Assembly (NCBI GenBank): GCA_003566395.1
Contig: PXDL01000068.1
Coordinates: 1 to 7,055 of the forward strand
DNA from: Balneolia bacterium
GTDB lineage: Bacteria > Bacteroidota > Rhodothermia > Balneolales > Cyclonatronaceae
Length of the DNA stretch: 7,055 nt
Direction of reading: 5' to 3'
The translations under genes were made by a program, and so were the position numbers. The number at the start of each line of letters is the position of its first letter. Positions within the stretch are counted from its first letter, which is position 1. The notes below the pieces were generated by a model. That model was not told the origin of the DNA. It searched no databases and saw only the letters and a list, made by a program, of their open reading frames with translations. Shown here in pieces: positions 6,505 to 7,055 of this stretch.

Positions 6505-7055
6505 ATGAATAAATACTCTCATCTGCACTGTCATACCCAATTCAGCATGCTCGACGGAGCTGCGGGGATTAGTGATCTGGTGTCAAAAGCGAAATCGCTT
6601 GAGATGCCGGCCATCGCCATTACCGACCATGGAAATATGTTTGGCGTGCCCAAATTTGTGAATGAAGCGAAAGGGGCCGGCGTAAAACCGATTGTAGGCT
6701 GTGAGTTTTATGTTACGCCCGTGAGTATGGATGACCGCGAAAACCGGACCCGCTATCATCAGGTGCTGCTTGCAAAAAATATGACGGGCTACCGGAATTT
6801 GGTAAAGCTCTGCTCTTTGGGATATGTTGACGGCCTCTACTATAAGCCGCGTATCGACAAACCTACGCTTCAGAAATATTCGGAAGGCCTGATAGCCTCT
6901 ACCTGCTGTATTGCCAGCGAGGTAAATCAAACGATTCTCAACAAAAGTGAAGAAGAGGCCAAAAAGGTTTTTGAGTGGTATCTGGATGTTTTCGGTGAAG
7001 ATTATTATATCGAAATACAGCGCCACAGTCTGCGGGACCAGGATATCTGCAATGA
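6505..7055 (+). CDS. dnaE: DNA polymerase III alpha subunit, N-terminal PHP domain; cut by window edge
   Basis: The frame from the ATG at 6505 stays open for 183 codons to the window edge. It encodes the N-terminal PHP domain of bacterial replicative DNA polymerase III alpha. The opening HLHCHTQFSMLDG (residues 6-18) is the family's first PHP motif, with His8 and His10. ITDHGNMFG follows at 39-47 (Asp41, His42), then GCEFYV at 65-70 (Glu67), HQVLLAKN near 85-92 and EIQRH at 170-174 ahead of a conserved Gln179. The metal-ligand positions in this part look intact, so a metal-binding, possibly proofreading-competent PHP domain is inferred. Full-length DnaE proteins are about 1,150-1,250 residues, so only about 15 percent is here and the polymerase active site is outside the window. 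The start is fixed by the standard distance to the HxH motif. No Shine-Dalgarno is visible. The DnaE1 type is assumed rather than DnaE2/ImuC or PolC. Confidence 0.95.
   Translation, partial: MNKYSHLHCHTQFSMLDGAAGISDLVSKAKSLEMPAIAITDHGNMFGVPKFVNEAKGAGVKPIVGCEFYVTPVSMDDRENRTRYHQVLLAKNMTGYRNLVKLCSLGYVDGLYYKPRIDKPTLQKYSEGLIASTCCIASEVNQTILNKSEEEAKKVFEWYLDVFGEDYYIEIQRHSLRDQDICN

Noticed and set aside
6583..7026. 147-residue minus-strand open frame
   Set aside because: It is antisense to dnaE; the PHP-domain motifs lie on the plus strand.

Overview
The window reads as ordinary chromosome from a Gram-negative bacterium, most plausibly of the Bacteroidota/Balneolota-Rhodothermota side of the tree. 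This placement is an inference from three things: a lipoprotein S9C/DPP5-like peptidase, a DUF4097-type secreted beta-repeat protein, and starts preceded by A/T-rich stretches rather than clear Shine-Dalgarno sequences. No rRNA, tRNA, insertion sequence, CRISPR array, phage gene or defence gene was found.

Left half, minus strand. A nearly complete gene for a lipid-anchored S9-family serine peptidase (6-motif beta-propeller plus alpha/beta-hydrolase domain) runs off the left edge a few residues after its catalytic His. Upstream of it is a secreted DUF4097-like protein whose core is a strictly 18-residue-periodic series of T-S-G-G-S-I coils. A strong intrinsic terminator with a T6 tract, plus a second smaller hairpin, separates the two genes, so they are probably separate transcripts.

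Middle, 3120-3459. A 340-base divergent intergenic region holds a possible 40-residue membrane microprotein ORF and a near-duplicated CCGGGA...TTTTGTGAC element.

Right half, plus strand. A YfcE/MJ0936-like metallophosphoesterase is followed by ldhA (D-lactate dehydrogenase, with all catalytic residues and strong resemblance to E. coli LdhA). Six bases later comes an unrecognised 220-residue cytosolic protein, then a short exported or membrane-anchored unknown protein. After a 225-base gap the 5' end of dnaE (DNA polymerase III alpha subunit, PHP domain) runs off the right edge.

No convincing new system is visible. The most useful leads are the unknown gene coupled to ldhA, the short exported unknown before dnaE, the regular beta-coil protein with its double terminator, and the microprotein candidate.
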